Assembly (NCBI GenBank): GCA_004570315.1
Contig: SPQI01000474.1
Location: 1-46,331, forward strand
Source of the DNA: Oxalobacteraceae bacterium OM1
GTDB lineage: Bacteria; Pseudomonadota; Gammaproteobacteria; Burkholderiales; Burkholderiaceae_D
DNA: 46,331 bases
Reading direction: 5' to 3'
Below, piece after piece: positions 9,045 through 18,008 of the stretch. The notes beneath the pieces were generated by a model, which saw nothing but the letters and a program-made list of their open reading frames with translations, was not told the DNA's origin and ran no database searches. The number at the start of each line of letters is the position of its first letter. Position 1 is the stretch's first letter. Made by a program: the position numbers and the translations under genes.

Positions 9045-9051
9045 TCGCCCC

Positions 9052-9453
9052 ATGAATATTGATGAGCCACAAGAGCAGTCGGCGTACGAATTGATCGGCG
9101 GCGACGCCAAGCTGAGAGAGCTGGTCGACCGCTTCTACGACCTGATGGAACTGGAGCCGGAATTCGCGGCATTGCGTGCGATGCACCCGCCCGCGCTGGA
9201 CGGATCGCGCGACAAGCTGTACTGGTTCCTCTCCGGTTGGCTCGGCGGTCCCAATCACTACATCGAACGCTTCGGCCATCCGCGCCTGCGCGCACGCCAC
9301 CTGCCGTTCGCGATCGCCTCGCCGGACCGCGACCAATGGCTGCGCTGCATGGCATGGGCCATGGAAGACATCGGTCTCTCACTGGAGCTGCGCGAACGCC
9401 TGATGCACGCCTTCTTCCAGACCGCCGACTGGATGCGCAACCGCGCCGACTGA
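9052..9453 (+). CDS. Group II truncated hemoglobin (TrHbO)
   Basis: A 133-residue truncated globin of the 2-on-2 fold that binds heme and reacts with O2 or NO in the cytoplasm. Key residues are visible: Tyr29 in RFYDLM (B10), the GHPRLRARH stretch with proximal His83 (F8), and Trp96 in DRDQWLRC (G8), the mark of group II. The frame is open far upstream, but the upstream residues are low-quality and unlike globins. ATG 9052 was chosen because YELIGG, the usual globin beginning, starts ten residues in; ATG 9040 is the alternative. It ends 24 bp before rmuC. Involvement in nitrosative or oxygen-limited stress is family knowledge. Confidence 0.92.
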   Translation: MNIDEPQEQSAYELIGGDAKLRELVDRFYDLMELEPEFAALRAMHPPALDGSRDKLYWFLSGWLGGPNHYIERFGHPRLRARHLPFAIASPDRDQWLRCMAWAMEDIGLSLELRERLMHAFFQTADWMRNRAD

Positions 9454-9477
9454 TTTCAACGACAACTTGCCTGCTTC

Positions 9478-10935
9478 ATGACCGACATCGCCGTACTTGT
9501 CCTGCTCGTCCTCGTCCTGCTTGTGCTTGCCATGCAGGTCATCCTTCTGCTGCGCGGCCGTGGCGCGGGAACGTCCGCGACCGCACTGGAAACCTTGCAG
9601 GACGCCTTGCAAAAGCATCAGCAGCAGACCGGCGAGCGCGTCGAGCGCGAACTGCGCAATCAGGTGCAGGCGAGCGCGCAAAGCACGCGCCAGGAGCTGA
9701 CCGGCAGCTTCGTGCAGCTGCAGCAGGCACTGGCGGCGCAGCTCACCAGCGTCGCCACCATCCAGAACAACCAGATCGACACCTTCGCGCAACAGCTTTC
9801 CAAACTGAGCGAACTCAACGCGCAGCAGCTCGAATCGATGCGGCACGCCATCGCCACGCAAGCGCATGCCGGCCGCGAGGAACAATCGCTTGCACTCAAG
9901 CGCTTCGGCGACACGCTGAACCAGACGCTGTCCAGCCTCACCGAATCCAATGCCCAACGCATGGCCGAGGTGCGCGCCACGCTGGAAACCAAGATTCGCG
10001 ACCTGCAGACCGACAATGCGAACCGTCTCGAGGAAATGCGCCGGACCGTCGACGAGAAATTGCATTCGACGCTGGAGCAGCGTCTCGGCGAATCCTTCAA
10101 GCTGGTGTCGGATCGCCTCGACAAAGTGCATCAGGGCCTGGGCGAAATGCAGCAGCTGGCCATCGGCGTCGGCGACCTCAAGCGCGTGCTGACGAACGTG
10201 AAATCGCGCGGCACCTGGGGCGAAGTGCAGCTCGAAATGCTGCTCGAACAAGTGCTCACGCCTGACCAGTACGCCAAGAACATTGAGACGATTCCAGGCA
10301 CGGGCGAGCGTGTCGAATTCGCGATCAAACTGCCAGGCCAGGACGACGACCGCCCGGTCTGGTTGCCGGTCGATGCAAAGTTTCCCAAGGAACAGTACGA
10401 GCGGCTGTGCGAGGCGGCCGAAGTGGCGGACGCCGATGGCGTTGCTACTGCCGGGCGCGAACTGGAGCGCGCCGTGCGCGTCGAGGCCAAGACCATTTCC
10501 GAGAAGTACCTGTCGCCGCCGCTCACCACCGACTTCGCGATCCTGTTCCTGCCCACCGAAGGGCTGTACGCGGAAGTCATGCGCCGCCCCGGTCTGGCCG
10601 ATGAGCTGCAGCGCGTCTGCCGCATCACGATCGCCGGGCCATCGACGCTCTCCGCCTTGCTGAATTCGCTGCAGATGGGTTTCCGCACGCTTGCCCTGGA
10701 GAAGCGTTCCTCCGAAGTGTGGCAGGTGCTCGGCGCAGTGAAGACCGAGTTCGGCAAGTTCGGCGACGTGCTCGCCTCGACGAAAACGGCGCTCGAACGT
10801 GCCGCGAAAAACATCGAACAAGCCGAAACGCGCACGCGCCAGATGACCCGCAAGCTGAAATCCGTGGAAGCGCTGCCTTCCGAAACGGCGCAACTCTTGC
10901 TTGGTACCGACGGGAACGACGGCAGCGACGACTGA
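9478..10935 (+). CDS. rmuC: DNA recombination protein RmuC
   Basis: A 485-residue RmuC-family protein. Residues 3-24 form an N-terminal membrane anchor, followed by a long Gln/Glu-rich coiled coil (about 35-215). The RmuC nuclease-like domain follows, with SRGTWGEVQLEMLLE, WLPVDAKFPKEQYERL and FAILFLPTEGLYAEVM, all conserved in the family. RmuC limits DNA inversions and rearrangement at short inverted repeats in E. coli; the biochemical activity is not firmly established. It starts 24 bp after the hemoglobin gene and may be cotranscribed with it, but the functions are not obviously linked. Confidence 0.95.
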   Translation: MTDIAVLVLLVLVLLVLAMQVILLLRGRGAGTSATALETLQDALQKHQQQTGERVERELRNQVQASAQSTRQELTGSFVQLQQALAAQLTSVATIQNNQIDTFAQQLSKLSELNAQQLESMRHAIATQAHAGREEQSLALKRFGDTLNQTLSSLTESNAQRMAEVRATLETKIRDLQTDNANRLEEMRRTVDEKLHSTLEQRLGESFKLVSDRLDKVHQGLGEMQQLAIGVGDLKRVLTNVKSRGTWGEVQLEMLLEQVLTPDQYAKNIETIPGTGERVEFAIKLPGQDDDRPVWLPVDAKFPKEQYERLCEAAEVADADGVATAGRELERAVRVEAKTISEKYLSPPLTTDFAILFLPTEGLYAEVMRRPGLADELQRVCRITIAGPSTLSALLNSLQMGFRTLALEKRSSEVWQVLGAVKTEFGKFGDVLASTKTALERAAKNIEQAETRTRQMTRKLKSVEALPSETAQLLLGTDGNDGSDD

Positions 10936-10965
10936 AGCCACGATGCCGTTGTGCTAACGTGACCT

Positions 10966-10989
10966 CAGGCCCCGGCATGCGCGGGCCTG
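10966..10989 (+). terminator. Possible rmuC terminator
   Basis: CAGGCCC and GGGCCTG form a perfect 7-bp GC-rich stem around a 10-base loop, 30 bp after the rmuC stop, followed by TCTTTC. The short T-run makes it a moderate candidate. Confidence 0.5.
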
Positions 10990-11022
10990 TCTTTCACTCA
11001 CTTTCTCGCTGGTACGCTGCCT

Positions 11023-12357
11023 ATGGAAATAGCCATACTGTTCGGTCTCATCCTGCTCAACGGCGCTTTCGCGATGTCGGAAATCGCGCTCGTGACTGCA
11101 CGGCGCATGCGCCTGCAGAAGCTGGCCGAAGACGGCGACCCGGGCGCCGCTGCCGCCATCCGGCTGGGTGAAGACCCGAACCGCTTCCTCTCCACCGTGC
11201 AGATCGGCATTACCTCCATCGGCGTGCTCAACGGCATCGTCGGTGAAGCGACGCTGGCTGCGCCGCTGGCGAACTGGCTGCAGGGGCATGGCGTACCGCA
11301 GCCCTACGTCGGCTACGCCGCCACCGTGTTGGTGGTCATGTGCATCACCTACTTCTCCATCGTCCTCGGCGAACTCGTGCCGAAGCGGCTGGGGCAGATC
11401 AGCCCGGAGCCGGTCGCGCGGATGGTGGCGCGTCCCATGCTCTTCCTGGCCGCCGCCTCCAAGCCCTTCGTCAAGCTGCTGTCCGGCTCCACACAGCTCG
11501 TGCTGCGCGCACTGGGCGCCCGCGAACAGACCGAGCCGACGGTGACGCAGGAAGAGATCAATCTCATGCTGGCCGAAGGTTCCAGCGCCGGCGTCATCGA
11601 GCAGCACGAGCATCAGATGGTGCGCAACGTGTTCCGCCTCGACGACCGCCAGATCGCCTCGCTGATGGTGCCGCGCAGTGAAGTGGTCTACTTCGACGTC
11701 GAAGACTCGCTCGAAGACAACCTGAAGCGCTTCGAGGAAAGCGACCATTCGCGCTACCCGGTAGTGCGCGGCGGCTGGGATCATGTGCTGGGGGTGGCCT
11801 CGGCCAGGCAGCTGCTGGCGCAATCGCTGCGCGGCGAGCGTCCCAGCCTCACCGAGCACTTGCAACCGGCCGTCTTCATGCCGGAATCGCTCACCGGCAT
11901 GGAACTGCTCGACAACTTCAAGAGCTCAGGCGTGCAGATCGCCTTCATCATCGACGAGTACGGCGAAGTGCAGGGCATCGTCACGCTGCAAGACGTGCTC
12001 GAGGCGATCACCGGCGAGTTCAAGCCGCCGCGGGCGGAAGACGCATGGGCGATGCAGCGGGAAGATGGTTCATGGCTGCTCGACGGCCTGATCCCGGTGC
12101 CGGAACTCAAGGACCGCCTCGCCCTGCACGGCGTGCCGGAAGAGGAACGGGGACGTTACAACACCCTGAGCGGCATGCTGATGCTGCTGCTCGGCCGCTT
12201 GCCGAACACCGGCGATCATGCCGATTGGGAAGACTGGCGGTTCGAGATCGTCGACCTCGACGGCAAGCGGATCGACAAGGTGCTGGCGACACGCAAGCCG
12301 GCCGAGCCGGCAGCGTCCAACGTCGTGCAGCTGCCGGGGGCGGGCAGCGAGACTTAA
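11023..12357 (+). CDS. CNNM/CBS-domain membrane transporter (hemolysin-like, PaeA/YtfL family)
   Basis: A 444-residue inner-membrane protein with the CorB/CNNM layout: a DUF21 membrane domain with four hydrophobic segments (about 1-195), a tandem CBS pair (about 215-335, with [11 protein letters not shown] and [16 protein letters not shown]) and a C-terminal CorC_HlyC domain (about 350-430, with [16 protein letters not shown] and YNTLSGMLM). Homologues are linked to Mg2+/Co2+ handling or, for E. coli PaeA, polyamine export; the old name hemolysin is not functional evidence. The ATG follows the possible rmuC terminator. Its stop codon shares a TTAA with the stop of convergent moaA. The substrate is not readable. 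Confidence 0.88.
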   Translation: MEIAILFGLILLNGAFAMSEIALVTARRMRLQKLAEDGDPGAAAAIRLGEDPNRFLSTVQIGITSIGVLNGIVGEATLAAPLANWLQGHGVPQPYVGYAATVLVVMCITYFSIVLGELVPKRLGQISPEPVARMVARPMLFLAAASKPFVKLLSGSTQLVLRALGAREQTEPTVTQEEINLMLAEGSSAGVIEQHEHQMVRNVFRLDDRQIASLMVPRSEVVYFDVEDSLEDNLKRFEESDHSRYPVVRGGWDHVLGVASARQLLAQSLRGERPSLTEHLQPAVFMPESLTGMELLDNFKSSGVQIAFIIDEYGEVQGIVTLQDVLEAITGEFKPPRAEDAWAMQREDGSWLLDGLIPVPELKDRLALHGVPEEERGRYNTLSGMLMLLLGRLPNTGDHADWEDWRFEIVDLDGKRIDKVLATRKPAEPAASNVVQLPGAGSET

Positions 12358-13469
12358 CCGCCGATGTAGGACATTTCCACCTTGGGGGCCGCCTCGCGCA
12401 TGGCGGCCGTCTGCGCGCTGCGCAGCTCCGAATAGCGGTCCATGCGGGCCTGCCACAGGTGACTGACGGCGGCGGCGATTTCCGCGTCGTTGCGGCCGTT
12501 GCGCAGCAGGGCGCGCAGGTCGTGGCCGCGGGTGGCGAAGAGGCAGGTGTAGAGCTTGCCTTCGGTGGACAAGCGGGCGCGCGTGCAGTCGCCGCAGAAA
12601 GCATGCGTCACGCTGGAGATCACCCCGATCTCGCCGCTGCCGTCCGCGTACCGCCAGCGCTCCGCCGTCTCGCCGCGATAGTTGCGTTCGAACGGCTCCA
12701 GCGGCATCTCTGCGCCGATGCGACGCACCACCTCGGCCGACGGCACCACCTCATCCATGCGCCAGCCGTTGCTGCTGCCGACGTCCATGTATTCGATGAA
12801 GCGAAGAATGAAGGGCGTGCCTTTGAAGTGACGCGCCATCGGCACGATTTCCTGGTCGTTCATGCCGCGCTTGACCACCATGTTGACCTTGATCGGCCCG
12901 AGGCCCACGCGATGCGCCACATCGATGCCGTGCAGCACGTCGGCCACCGGAAAATCGACATCGTTCATGCGACGGAAGGTGGCATCGTCGAGCGAATCGA
13001 GCGAGACGGTCACGCGGCGCAAGCCGGCATCCTTGAGCGCCTGCGCCTTGCGCGCGAGCAGCGATGCGTTCGTGGTCAGCGTCAGGTCGATGTCCTTGCC
13101 GTCCGGCGTGCGCAGCACGGCCAGCATCTCGATCAGCTTCTCGATGTTCTTGCGCAGCAGCGGCTCGCCGCCGGTCAGCCGGATCTTGTGCACGCCGTGC
13201 GCGATGAAAATTTTCGCGATGCGCGTGATCTCCTCGAAGGACAGCAGGTCGCCGTGCGGCAGGAAGCGGTAGTCCTTGTCGAAGACTTCCTTCGGCATGC
13301 AATAGACGCAGCGGAAGTTGCAGCGGTCCGTGACCGAAATACGCAGGTCCTGCAGCGGGCGCGCGAGCGCATCCTCCAGGCGTCCGGTCGGTGCTTCCAG
13401 GACGGCGGGAACGACCGGTTCGCGGGAGAGCGAACGGTGATCGGCGACGGGAATGAACTTTTCAGACAT
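12354..13469 (-). CDS. moaA: GTP 3',8-cyclase (molybdenum cofactor synthesis)
   Basis: A 371-residue radical-SAM enzyme carrying out the first step of molybdopterin synthesis, turning GTP into 3',8-cyclo-GTP for MoaC. The radical-SAM cluster is CNFRCVYC (Cys50, 54, 57). The second 4Fe-4S site uses Cys292, Cys295 and Cys309 in [10 protein letters not shown] and YTCLF, and the C-terminal Gly-Gly needed in the active site is the last pair of residues. The length is typical. It starts 18 bp after chrA on the same strand; the mRNA before its ATG carries CCCTCCTCC, the reverse of a Shine-Dalgarno, so translation probably depends on coupling to chrA or on unfolding. It overlaps the stop of the convergent membrane-protein gene by 4 bp. 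Confidence 0.97.
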   Translation of the reverse strand: MSEKFIPVADHRSLSREPVVPAVLEAPTGRLEDALARPLQDLRISVTDRCNFRCVYCMPKEVFDKDYRFLPHGDLLSFEEITRIAKIFIAHGVHKIRLTGGEPLLRKNIEKLIEMLAVLRTPDGKDIDLTLTTNASLLARKAQALKDAGLRRVTVSLDSLDDATFRRMNDVDFPVADVLHGIDVAHRVGLGPIKVNMVVKRGMNDQEIVPMARHFKGTPFILRFIEYMDVGSSNGWRMDEVVPSAEVVRRIGAEMPLEPFERNYRGETAERWRYADGSGEIGVISSVTHAFCGDCTRARLSTEGKLYTCLFATRGHDLRALLRNGRNDAEIAAAVSHLWQARMDRYSELRSAQTAAMREAAPKVEMSYIGG

Positions 13470-13487
13470 GCGGAGGAGGGCAGTGCT

Positions 13488-14828
13488 TTAACGCAGGTAC
13501 GATAGCACGAGACCGAGCAGCGCACAGGAGGCCACCAGCTTGATCGTTCCGGCCTTGTAGCGTACCAGCGCTACTGCTGCGATCGCGCTGATGGCGATGG
13601 CGATCCAGTCCCATTGCATCGCCGGGCGGTCGAGGCCGTACACGTGCTGCGCAAAGAACCCGGCTAGGCTGACGATCACGCCCACCACCGCTGCAGAGAT
13701 CGCCGTCAGGGGCGCCGTGAGGCGGATGTCGTCGCGGGTGGATTCCACCAGCGGTCCGCCGGCGAGGATGAAGATGAACGACGGCAGGAAGGTGAAGAAG
13801 GTCGCCACGCAGGCGCCGGCGCATCCCGCCAGGAACAGATGATCGCCGAACAGCGCGCGGGTCCATCCGCCCACGAAGCCGACGAAGGCGACGATCATGA
13901 TCAGCGGCCCGGGCGTGGTTTCGCCCAGTGCCAACCCGTCGATCATCTGCGTGCCCGTCAGCCATTGAAAGTTCTCGACGGCACCCTGATAGACGTAGGG
14001 CAGCACCGCATAGGCGCCGCCGAAGGTCAGCAAGGCCGCCTTGGTGAAGAACCAGCCCATCTGCGCCAGCGGACTCGCCACGCCGAATGTCCACGCGAGC
14101 CCTGCCCAAACGACGATTCCCGTGCCGATGCTGACCGCCGCCATACGTCCCAGCGCGGCCCACGAGAAGCGCGCATGGGCCGGGGTAGGCGTGTCGTCGT
14201 CGATGATCGCGGGTCCGAACGATGCCTGTTTCGCGGCGGCGTGGCCGCCGCCGACTTCGAATTTTTCCGGAAGCAGCCGACCGCCTGCAAAACCCGCGAG
14301 CCCCGCGGTCAAAACGATGGCGGGAAACGGTACGTGGAGGATTGCAATTGCCACGAAGGCAAGGACGGCAATCGCGATGAGCACGCCGTTCTTCAGACTG
14401 CGCGAACCGATGCGCCACGCCGCCGCCAGCACGATCGCCACCACCGCCGGCTTGATCCCGTACAGCACGGCGGCGACCGCCGGCACGTTGCCGAACGCAA
14501 TGTAGATCCACGACAGCACGATCAGCAAAAACAGGGAAGGGAGGACGAACAGGACACCTGCGATGACGCCGCCGGCTGTCCGGTGCATCAGCCAGCCGAT
14601 GTAGACCGCCAGTTGCGTCGCTTCGGGACCGGGCAGCAGCATGCAATAGTTGAGCGCATGCAGGAAGCGCCGCTCCGAAATCCAGCGCTTGCGCTCGACC
14701 AGATCGGTATGCATGAGCGCAATCTGGCCGGCCGGACCGCCGAAGCTGACGAAGCCGAGCTTAAGCCAGTACCAGAAGGCGCTGGGAAGCGAAACCGGGG
14801 CGGGCGGGGCGGCAGGGATGTCGTGCAT
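13488..14828 (-). CDS. chrA: Chromate transporter, two-domain ChrA type
   Basis: A 446-residue membrane protein with two homologous CHR domains, as in long-chain ChrA. The first half has SFGGPAGQIALMH and CMLLPGPEATQLAVYIGW; the second repeats the pattern as TFGGAYAVLPYV and LALGETTPGPLIMIVAFVGF. A charged linker of about 40 residues separates the halves. ChrA proteins export chromate from the cytoplasm. ATG 14828 was chosen since the frame upstream opens only with a TTG at 14885, inside the predicted promoter. No chrB is adjacent. moaA lies 18 bp downstream, an odd partner unless oxyanion handling links them. Confidence 0.92.
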   Translation of the reverse strand: MHDIPAAPPAPVSLPSAFWYWLKLGFVSFGGPAGQIALMHTDLVERKRWISERRFLHALNYCMLLPGPEATQLAVYIGWLMHRTAGGVIAGVLFVLPSLFLLIVLSWIYIAFGNVPAVAAVLYGIKPAVVAIVLAAAWRIGSRSLKNGVLIAIAVLAFVAIAILHVPFPAIVLTAGLAGFAGGRLLPEKFEVGGGHAAAKQASFGPAIIDDDTPTPAHARFSWAALGRMAAVSIGTGIVVWAGLAWTFGVASPLAQMGWFFTKAALLTFGGAYAVLPYVYQGAVENFQWLTGTQMIDGLALGETTPGPLIMIVAFVGFVGGWTRALFGDHLFLAGCAGACVATFFTFLPSFIFILAGGPLVESTRDDIRLTAPLTAISAAVVGVIVSLAGFFAQHVYGLDRPAMQWDWIAIAISAIAAVALVRYKAGTIKLVASCALLGLVLSYLR

Positions 14829-14856
14829 CGGCGGTGATCGGAAATGTAGTCGCCCG

Positions 14857-14885
14857 ATGGTAACCGCGGCTTGCCGGGCCGGCAA
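14857..14885 (-). promoter_or_regulatory. chrA promoter with palindromic -35 region
   Basis: Reading on the minus strand, TTGCCG (14885-14880), a 17-bp spacer and TACCAT (14862-14857) form a plausible sigma-70 promoter with a leader of about 20 bases to the ATG at 14828. A perfect 7-1-7 palindrome, TTGCCGG-G-CCGGCAA on the plus strand (14871-14885), covers the -35 and would be a natural repressor site. Confidence 0.5.
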
Positions 14886-15017
14886 CGCTGCGCCAAGCGT
14901 CGACAGGACAACGCCATGCCGTGCCGCTGGAGGCTCAAGCTTTAACGCTGGAATTCAACAAGGAAAGTGCGCGCGGAGGGACAAGGTCGCGCTTTGGCTC
15001 ACAATGGACTTGGCAAT

Positions 15018-15044
15018 AAAAAAGGGAGCCGAAGCTCCCTTTTT
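15018..15044 (-). terminator. Bidirectional terminator after rne
   Basis: GGGAGC and GCTCCC form a stem around CGAA with six A on one side and five T on the other, so it can end transcripts on both strands. It lies 30 bp beyond the rne stop and serves rne; nothing on the plus strand obviously needs it. Confidence 0.9.
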
Positions 15045-15074
15045 CTTAGGCCGTTCCCGGCTGCCGGTTTGGCA

Positions 15075-18008
15075 TCAACGACGCGTCTCCACCTGGACCA
15101 GCGGCTCGGTCGACACCGGAGGCAGAGGCTTGCGCTCGCGTGGGACGCGCGGCGCCGGTGCGACGCGGGCCGCTGCTTCCTGTGCGGCACGCAACTTCTC
15201 CGGATCCGTCACAGCCAGCGTCAGACCGGCTGCAGAGAGCATCTCGCGCAGATTGTCGAGCGGCATCGGTTCAGGCTGCACCGGTGCAACCGCAGCAGGC
15301 GCGATCACCGGAGCGGGCGCCAGTTCTGGAGCAGCCGGAGCAGCCGGAGCAGGCGCAGCAACTGCAGCGCTCGGCGCCGCGTCTGCGGCAACGACAGGTT
15401 GGGGTGCCACATCGCCTGCCGGGACATGCGATGCCAGCGTGGCCGAGGTCGTCAGCTCGGGCGTCGACGCCACGGCTTCCTCGACCGGCGCCGCCTGGGA
15501 CGCGACCGGAACGGCATTCACTGGTTCCACGGCTTCGATCGTGGCGGAGGCCTGCATTGCCACCTCCGCGATTTCGAGCTGCACCGATTCCTGGGCAGCA
15601 ATCTCAGCGCCAGCTTCAATGCCTTCGGCTTCGTCGCCGGTCTGCGTCACGTCGCCTTGTTCGCGGTCGCGGCGGTTGCGATTACGGCCGCCACGGCGAC
15701 GGCGCCGGCGGCGTTCCTCGCCCTGTTCGGTCGTGCCTTCCTCACCTGCGACGGCTTCGGCAGAGATATCCTCCGCAGCCTCATCGACGACCGGCTGAAC
15801 CGCCGCCGTCTCAACCACGGGAGCAGTCGCAGCCGTATTCAGCAATTCCTCGGCCGGTGCTTCCTTGCGCTCCTCGCGCTGACGCTGCTGACGCTCGCGG
15901 CGCGACTCGCCTCCCTCACGGGGCTCACGTGCTTCACGGGGCTCACGTGCTTCACGCGGCTCACGTACTTCACGGGCCTCACGTGCTTCGCGCGGCTCGC
16001 GGGGTTCCCGCTGTTCACGCGGCTCCCGTTGCTCGCGCGGCTCACGACCCTCGCGCGGCTCCTTGCCTTCGCGGGGCTGGCGCGGCTGACGTGCCTGCGC
16101 GGTCTCCGCGCCGGCCTGCTTCATTGTCTCTTCGCGGGCCTCATTGCGCTCCTCGCCACGCTCCCGTCCGCCGCGACCGCCACGGCCGCCGCGTCCACGG
16201 TTGCGGCCATTGCGGTCGCCACGCTCACGCGATTGTGCCGGCTTGTCTTCGACCACCGGCGCAGGCGCCGCGGCCGGAGCGACCGGCTTCTTGCGGAAGA
16301 AACCGAACATGCGGCTGAAGAAACCTTCCTCAGCCGGTGCCGGGGCGGCCACCGGAATAGGTGCCGGCTCCACGACCGGCTTGCGTTCCACGATCGGCGC
16401 CGGCTGGTCCGGGGTGATGCCCTTGACCACGGCTTCCTGACGCGGACGCACTTCTTCCTTCTGACGCTTGCCGTAGCTGATGTCGGTGTCAGCCTCTTCG
16501 GCCATGTCGTAGCTCGCCTGCGGCTCTTCGAGGCGCGGGTCGTCGTGCTTGATGCGCTCGAGCTTGTAATGCGGCGTCTCGAGATGCTTGTTGGGAATCA
16601 GGATGACCGTCACGCGATGACGCGTCTCGATCTTGAGGATTTCGCCACGCTTTTCATTGAGCAGGAAAGCGGCCACATCGACCGGCGCCTGCACGTGGAT
16701 CGCGGCGGAGTTTTCCTTCATCGCCTCTTCCTGGATGATGCGCAGCACCTGCAGGGCAGACGATTCGGTATCGCGGATATGACCGGTGCCGTTGCAGCGC
16801 GGGCAAGTCACGTGGCTGCCTTCGGACAGCGACGGACGCAGGCGCTGGCGCGACAGCTCCATCAGGCCGAAACGGGAAATCTTGCCCATCTGTACGCGTG
16901 CGCGGTCGTAGCGCAGCGCATCCTTCAGGCGGGTCTCGACTTCGCGTTGGTTCTTCGCGTTCTCCATGTCGATGAAGTCGATCACGATCAGGCCGCCCAG
17001 GTCGCGCAAGCGCAGCTGGCGGGCCACTTCGTCGGCCGCTTCAAGGTTGGTATGGAGTGCGGTGGTTTCGATGTCGCTGCCGCGGGTGGCGCGGGCCGAG
17101 TTGACGTCGATGGAAACGAGAGCTTCGGTGTGATCGATGACGATGGCGCCGCCGGAGGGCAGGGGGACGGTGCGGGAGTAGGCCGTCTCGATCTGGTGTT
17201 CGATCTGGAAACGCGAGAACAGGGGAACGTCGTCGCGGTAGCGTTTGACGCGGTGCACCATGTCGGGCATCACGTGGGTCATGAACTGCTGGGCCTGTTC
17301 GTAGATGTCATCGGTGTCGATGAGGATCTCGCCGATGTCAGGCTGGAAATAGTCGCGGATGGCGCGGATGACGAGCGAGGATTCCTGGTAGATCAGGAAA
17401 GCGCCGGGAGCCGACTGGCCCGCGCCTTCGATCGCGCGCCACAGCTGCATCAGGTAATTCAAATCCCACTGCAGTTCTTCGACGTTGCGGCCGATGCCTG
17501 CGGTCCGGGCGATCACCGACATGCCGGAAGGCAGGTCGAGCTTGTCCATGGTCTCGCGCAGTTCCTGGCGGTCTTCGCCTTCGACCCGGCGAGAGACGCC
17601 GCCGCCGCGCGGATTGTTCGGCATCAGGACCAGGTAGCGGCCCGCCAGCGAGATGAAGGAGGTCAGTGCCGCGCCCTTGTTGCCGCGCTCTTCCTTCTCG
17701 ACCTGGACCATGATTTCCTGGCCTTCGCGCAGCGCATCCTTGATGGAGCAGTTGCGCACGTCGACGCCGTCGCGGAAATAGCTGCGTGCCACTTCCTTGA
17801 ACGGCAGGAAGCCGTGACGTTCTTCGCCATAATTGACGAAGCAGGCTTCCAGGGAAGGCTCGATGCGGGTAATGATGCCTTTGTAAATATTCGACTTGCG
17901 CTGTTCGCGCCCCGCCGTCTCGATGTCGATGTCGATGAGCTTCTGCCCATCGACAATCGCCACGCGCAACTCTTCCTGCTGCGTGGCGTTGAACAACATA
18001 CGCTTCAT
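15075..18008 (-). CDS. rne: Ribonuclease E
   Basis: A 977-residue endoribonuclease and degradosome scaffold. The catalytic half (1-about 510) matches the family residue by residue: MKRMLFNATQQEE start, S1 domain about 39-119, catalytic Asp in SIDVNSARATRG (about 302) and VIDFIDM (about 345), and the Zn-link CPRCNGTG near 404. The C-terminal half is disordered. EGFFSRMFGFFRKK (about 559-572) resembles the membrane-targeting segment A; a Gly/Arg-rich stretch follows; residues about 640-701 are repeats of R-E-P/A/Q-R-E; the tail is Ala/Pro/Val-rich. GGAG lies 9 bases before the ATG. It is divergent from rluC, as in enterobacteria, with a long untranslated leader. Confidence 0.97.
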   Translation of the reverse strand: MKRMLFNATQQEELRVAIVDGQKLIDIDIETAGREQRKSNIYKGIITRIEPSLEACFVNYGEERHGFLPFKEVARSYFRDGVDVRNCSIKDALREGQEIMVQVEKEERGNKGAALTSFISLAGRYLVLMPNNPRGGGVSRRVEGEDRQELRETMDKLDLPSGMSVIARTAGIGRNVEELQWDLNYLMQLWRAIEGAGQSAPGAFLIYQESSLVIRAIRDYFQPDIGEILIDTDDIYEQAQQFMTHVMPDMVHRVKRYRDDVPLFSRFQIEHQIETAYSRTVPLPSGGAIVIDHTEALVSIDVNSARATRGSDIETTALHTNLEAADEVARQLRLRDLGGLIVIDFIDMENAKNQREVETRLKDALRYDRARVQMGKISRFGLMELSRQRLRPSLSEGSHVTCPRCNGTGHIRDTESSALQVLRIIQEEAMKENSAAIHVQAPVDVAAFLLNEKRGEILKIETRHRVTVILIPNKHLETPHYKLERIKHDDPRLEEPQASYDMAEEADTDISYGKRQKEEVRPRQEAVVKGITPDQPAPIVERKPVVEPAPIPVAAPAPAEEGFFSRMFGFFRKKPVAPAAAPAPVVEDKPAQSRERGDRNGRNRGRGGRGGRGGRERGEERNEAREETMKQAGAETAQARQPRQPREGKEPREGREPREQREPREQREPREPREAREAREVREPREAREPREAREPREGGESRRERQQRQREERKEAPAEELLNTAATAPVVETAAVQPVVDEAAEDISAEAVAGEEGTTEQGEERRRRRRRGGRNRNRRDREQGDVTQTGDEAEGIEAGAEIAAQESVQLEIAEVAMQASATIEAVEPVNAVPVASQAAPVEEAVASTPELTTSATLASHVPAGDVAPQPVVAADAAPSAAVAAPAPAAPAAPELAPAPVIAPAAVAPVQPEPMPLDNLREMLSAAGLTLAVTDPEKLRAAQEAAARVAPAPRVPRERKPLPPVSTEPLVQVETRR
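15905..16080. repeat. Degenerate short repeats in the rne C-terminal half
   Basis: Near-identical 9- to 15-base units such as GGCTCACGTGCTTCACG recur in the plus strand here. They encode the repeated Arg-Glu-Pro/Ala-Arg-Glu stretch of RNase E, a charged, RNA-binding or protein-binding low-complexity region. They are coding repeats and not a CRISPR array. Confidence 0.8.

Larger units (their letters stand above)
8683..9051. other. Divergent control region between polysaccharide operon and hemoglobin gene
   Basis: This 369-bp gap has no convincing gene. It holds the TCAAACG array and a near-palindrome described separately, a further CAAACG half-site at 8751-8756, a 7-bp-stem hairpin at 8926-8941 and a TATGAT box just before the hemoglobin start. 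No clear sigma-70 promoter for wcaJ was recognised, which fits a promoter that depends on an activator. Confidence 0.6.

Noticed and set aside
8863-9051. N-terminal extension of the hemoglobin gene
   Set aside because: The frame is open, but the residues are Arg/Cys-rich, unlike any globin, and they cover the operator array. The globin begins normally after ATG 9052.
15905-16080. CRISPR-like repeats
   Set aside because: Units are short, degenerate, without spacers of even length, and in frame with rne. They are coding repeats.
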